Shown here one piece after another: positions 4,904 to 6,393 of a stretch of DNA of 6,393 bases. Both the position numbers and the translations under genes were made by a program. The stretch is from CAZMXI01 sp964570205 (lineage in GTDB: Bacteria > Planctomycetota > Phycisphaerae > Tepidisphaerales > Tepidisphaeraceae). Each line of letters opens with the position of its first letter. Position 1 is the stretch's first letter. The DNA lies in assembly GCA_964570205.1 (NCBI GenBank), contig CAZMXI010000227.1, positions 1 through 6,393 on the forward strand, given 5' to 3'. Below the pieces are notes generated by a model. It searched no databases. It saw only the letters and a list, made by a program, of their open reading frames with translations, and was not told where the DNA came from.

Positions 4904-6217
4904 GTGGGGGAGATGATGCCGCCCCATCGCTCGCGTCGCCATTTTCTCAAGGCCGCCGCTGCCGCGATCGCAGCGCCTTACGTGATTCCGGCCGCAGCGC
5001 GTGGGGCGGATGGGCGGCCAGCGCCCAGCAACCGGATCAACATGGGTTGCATCGGCATGGGCGGCGAGGGGCTGGGAAAGAACACGCAGGTTTTTCTCGG
5101 CCAGCCGGATGCGCAAATCCTGGCGGTGTGCGATGTGGACCCGGCACGTTGTGGGCAGGGGCGGTCGATCGTGGAGGACCGATATTCCAAGGCAGCCACG
5201 TCGGGCCGGTACATCGGGTGCAGCGCTTACAGCGATTTCCGAGAGATTCTGGCCCGGCGCGACATCGACGCGGTGATGATCGCCGCGCCGGATCACTGGC
5301 ACGTGCCGATGAGCCTGGCGGCGATCAAGGCGGGCAAGGATGTGATCTGCGAGAAGCCGACGCTGACGATTGCGGAGGGGCGGGCCCTGGCCGACACGGT
5401 CAAACGGTATGGGGCGGTGTTTCAACTGTCGACGGAAGACCGGGCGATGCCATGCCACCACCGGATGGCGGAGCTGGTGCGGAACGGGCGGATCGGCAAG
5501 CTCCAGCGGATTCTGGTGACGCTGCCGGCCGGGCCGGGAAATGCGGGCGATCCGACTCCCAGGCCGGTGCCGCCGGGGTTTGACTGGGACATGTGGCTCG
5601 GGCCAGCGCCGTGGTCGCCGTACTGCCCGGACCGGACGCATTGGAACTTCAGGTGGATCACGGACTATTCCGGCGGCATGCTGACGGACTGGGGAGCGCA
5701 CCTGATCGACACCGCGCAGTGGGCGAATGACACGGAATTCACCGGGCCGTTGGAGGTGGAGGGCAGCGGCAAGCGGCACGAGAACGGGTTGTATGACACG
5801 TTTTACGAGTACAACCTGAGGTACAAGTATGGCAACGGCGTGGAGATGATCGTGACGAGCGGCGGCGTGGCGTTGCGTTTCGAGGGCGCTGAGGGGTGGG
5901 TGGGCAACAACGGCTGGCTGGGGAAGGTTGAGGCGAGTTCGAAGAAGATCCTGGATTCGGAGATCGGCGTGAATGAGACGCACCTGTACACCGCGCCGAG
6001 CGAGCACCGGAACTTTTTGGACTGCATCAAGACGCGCAAGGCGCCGTATTTCCCGGCCGAGATCGGCCACCGTTGCTGCACGGTGATGCACATCGGGAAC
6101 ATTGCGATGTGGACCGGCCGGAAGCTGCGGTGGGACCCGCAGGCGGAGCGTTTCGCGAATGACGCGGTGGCCAACCGGTACCTGTCGCGCGCCATGCGAC
6201 AACCGTGGACGATCTGA
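4904..6217 (+). CDS. Gfo/Idh/MocA-family oxidoreductase with Tat signal
   Basis: This is probably an NAD(P)-dependent sugar or polyol dehydrogenase of 437 residues. The N-terminus has a twin-arginine signal, SRRHFLKAAAAAIAAPYVIPAAARG (about residues 10-34), implying folded export with bound cofactor. The Rossmann domain follows with GMGGEG (51-56), CDVDPAR, and AAPDHWHVPMSLAAIKAGKDV leading to CEKP, with catalytic Lys151. The C-terminal domain has the WLGPAPW segment and GGMLTDWGAHLIDTAQW, which supplies His266 and Asp269. The active site thus appears intact, unlike the Gfo-like protein at 2428-3531. Such Tat-Gfo proteins are abundant in planctomycetes, where they are linked to carbohydrate breakdown; the substrate cannot be predicted. 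The GTG at 4904 is chosen for its ribosome binding site; ATG 4913 or 4916 would remove three or four residues without affecting the signal. It lies 109 bases after the ferritin-like gene and is probably transcribed separately. Confidence 0.92.
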   Translation: MGEMMPPHRSRRHFLKAAAAAIAAPYVIPAAARGADGRPAPSNRINMGCIGMGGEGLGKNTQVFLGQPDAQILAVCDVDPARCGQGRSIVEDRYSKAATSGRYIGCSAYSDFREILARRDIDAVMIAAPDHWHVPMSLAAIKAGKDVICEKPTLTIAEGRALADTVKRYGAVFQLSTEDRAMPCHHRMAELVRNGRIGKLQRILVTLPAGPGNAGDPTPRPVPPGFDWDMWLGPAPWSPYCPDRTHWNFRWITDYSGGMLTDWGAHLIDTAQWANDTEFTGPLEVEGSGKRHENGLYDTFYEYNLRYKYGNGVEMIVTSGGVALRFEGAEGWVGNNGWLGKVEASSKKILDSEIGVNETHLYTAPSEHRNFLDCIKTRKAPYFPAEIGHRCCTVMHIGNIAMWTGRKLRWDPQAERFANDAVANRYLSRAMRQPWTI

Positions 6218-6249
6218 AAAGGTCGGAGAGAGGGCAATGGACAAGGCGG

Positions 6250-6278
6250 CACGGGGACACGGGGACACGGGGACACGG
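6250..6278 (+). repeat. 8-bp tandem repeat GGGGACAC
   Basis: Three exact GGGGACAC units lie at 6253-6260, 6261-6268 and 6269-6276, with partial units on both sides (CAC at 6250-6252 and GG at 6277-6278), about 3.6 copies in all. From memory, this G-rich motif recurs between genes in planctomycete-type genomes. Confidence 0.85.
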
Positions 6279-6289
6279 AGAGTGAGACA

Positions 6290-6310
6290 TGCGTATTGCG
6301 TGTTGCGTGA
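6290..6310 (+). repeat. 7-bp tandem repeat TGCGTNW
   Basis: TGCGT recurs at 6290, 6297 and 6304 with an exact 7-base period. The units are TGCGTAT, TGCGTGT and TGCGTGA. The period is clear, but three short units are limited evidence by themselves. Confidence 0.6.
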
Positions 6311-6320
6311 AGAGGTGTGA

Positions 6321-6342
6321 GGGTTCGGGGTTCAGGGTTCAG
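6321..6342 (+). repeat. 7-bp telomere-like tandem repeat GGGTTCR
   Basis: GGGTTCG (6321-6327), GGGTTCA (6328-6334) and GGGTTCA (6335-6341) form three units with an exact 7-base period, followed by a single G. The motif resembles eukaryotic telomere repeats in composition only; nothing else suggests a telomere. Confidence 0.75.
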
Positions 6343-6354
6343 AGAAAGTGGGAT

Positions 6355-6384
6355 CTGTCGCAAAGTGTCGGATTGTGTCGCATT
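6355..6384 (+). repeat. 10-bp tandem repeat around TGTCG
   Basis: CTGTCGCAAA (6355-6364), GTGTCGGATT (6365-6374) and GTGTCGCATT (6375-6384) share a core TGTCG at exact 10-base spacing. That is close to one helical turn, so the copies face the same side of the DNA. It could be an iterated protein-binding site upstream of a gene outside the window, or simply a fourth tandem repeat in this cluster. Confidence 0.6.
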
Positions 6385-6393
6385 TGTTTTGAT

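Larger units (their letters stand above)
6218..6393. other. Intergenic tail with clustered short tandem repeats
   Basis: This 176-base stretch after the Tat-Gfo gene holds four short tandem repeat blocks, listed separately, and no supported gene. A 27-codon frame from ATG 6237 to 6320 has an upstream GGAG (6225-6228) but mostly translates the repeats, so it is not called. No terminator or promoter is clear. The next gene, if any, lies beyond the window. Confidence 0.6.

Noticed and set aside
4565..6268. A 567-codon open frame on the minus strand opposite the ferritin-like and Tat-Gfo genes
   Set aside because: It has the same shadow composition and no recognisable domain, while both sense genes are clear.
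6237..6320. A 27-codon frame with an upstream GGAG
   Set aside because: Most of it translates the tandem repeats, giving a low-complexity product, and nothing else supports it.
6321..6342. GGGTTC repeats as a linear replicon telomere
   Set aside because: There are only three units next to other unrelated repeats, and no hairpin end or telomere-associated gene is visible.

Overview
The window is a GC-rich bacterial chromosome segment with six protein-coding genes, all on the + strand. It carries no RNA genes, no recognisable insertion sequence and no CRISPR array. Several traits suggest a Planctomycetota-type bacterium, perhaps Phycisphaerae-like: strong G/C third-position bias, a Tat-exported Gfo/Idh/MocA oxidoreductase, a ThuA-Gfo gene pair, and intergenic spacers made of short G-rich tandem repeats and a palindrome. 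This assignment is an inference from gene content and base composition, and a verrucomicrobial or other related lineage is not excluded.

Layout. Bases 1-229 are a leader with a good -35 box, a GC-rich stem-loop and a possible 7-codon upstream ORF whose stop overlaps the aroA start. Bases 230-1543 encode EPSP synthase (shikimate pathway). After a 123-base gap, 1667-2398 encode a ThuA-like protein and 2428-3531 a Gfo/Idh/MocA-family protein. These two are 29 bases apart and probably co-transcribed. The Gfo protein has lost the residues that normally carry out catalysis. Bases 3567-4118 encode a lipoprotein form of methionine sulfoxide reductase B, possibly read from a leaderless transcript. Bases 4288-4794 encode a YciE/YciF (DUF892) ferritin-like protein with a strong ribosome binding site. 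Bases 4904-6217 encode a second Gfo/Idh/MocA protein, this one with intact catalytic motifs and a twin-arginine signal. The last 176 bases hold four different short tandem repeats, three or so copies each.

How the genes fit together. ThuA and Gfo/Idh/MocA proteins are known partners in carbohydrate oxidation (the ThuAB 3-keto-trehalose route), so the central pair and the exported oxidoreductase point to sugar or polyol use. MsrB and the ferritin-like protein both fit oxidative or envelope stress. aroA is a housekeeping gene with no evident functional tie to its neighbours. I see no dedicated defence, mobile or secondary-metabolite system. The points most worth a second look are the apparently catalytically dead Gfo protein beside ThuA, the translation-initiation layouts of aroA and msrB, and the dense repeat cluster at the right end.
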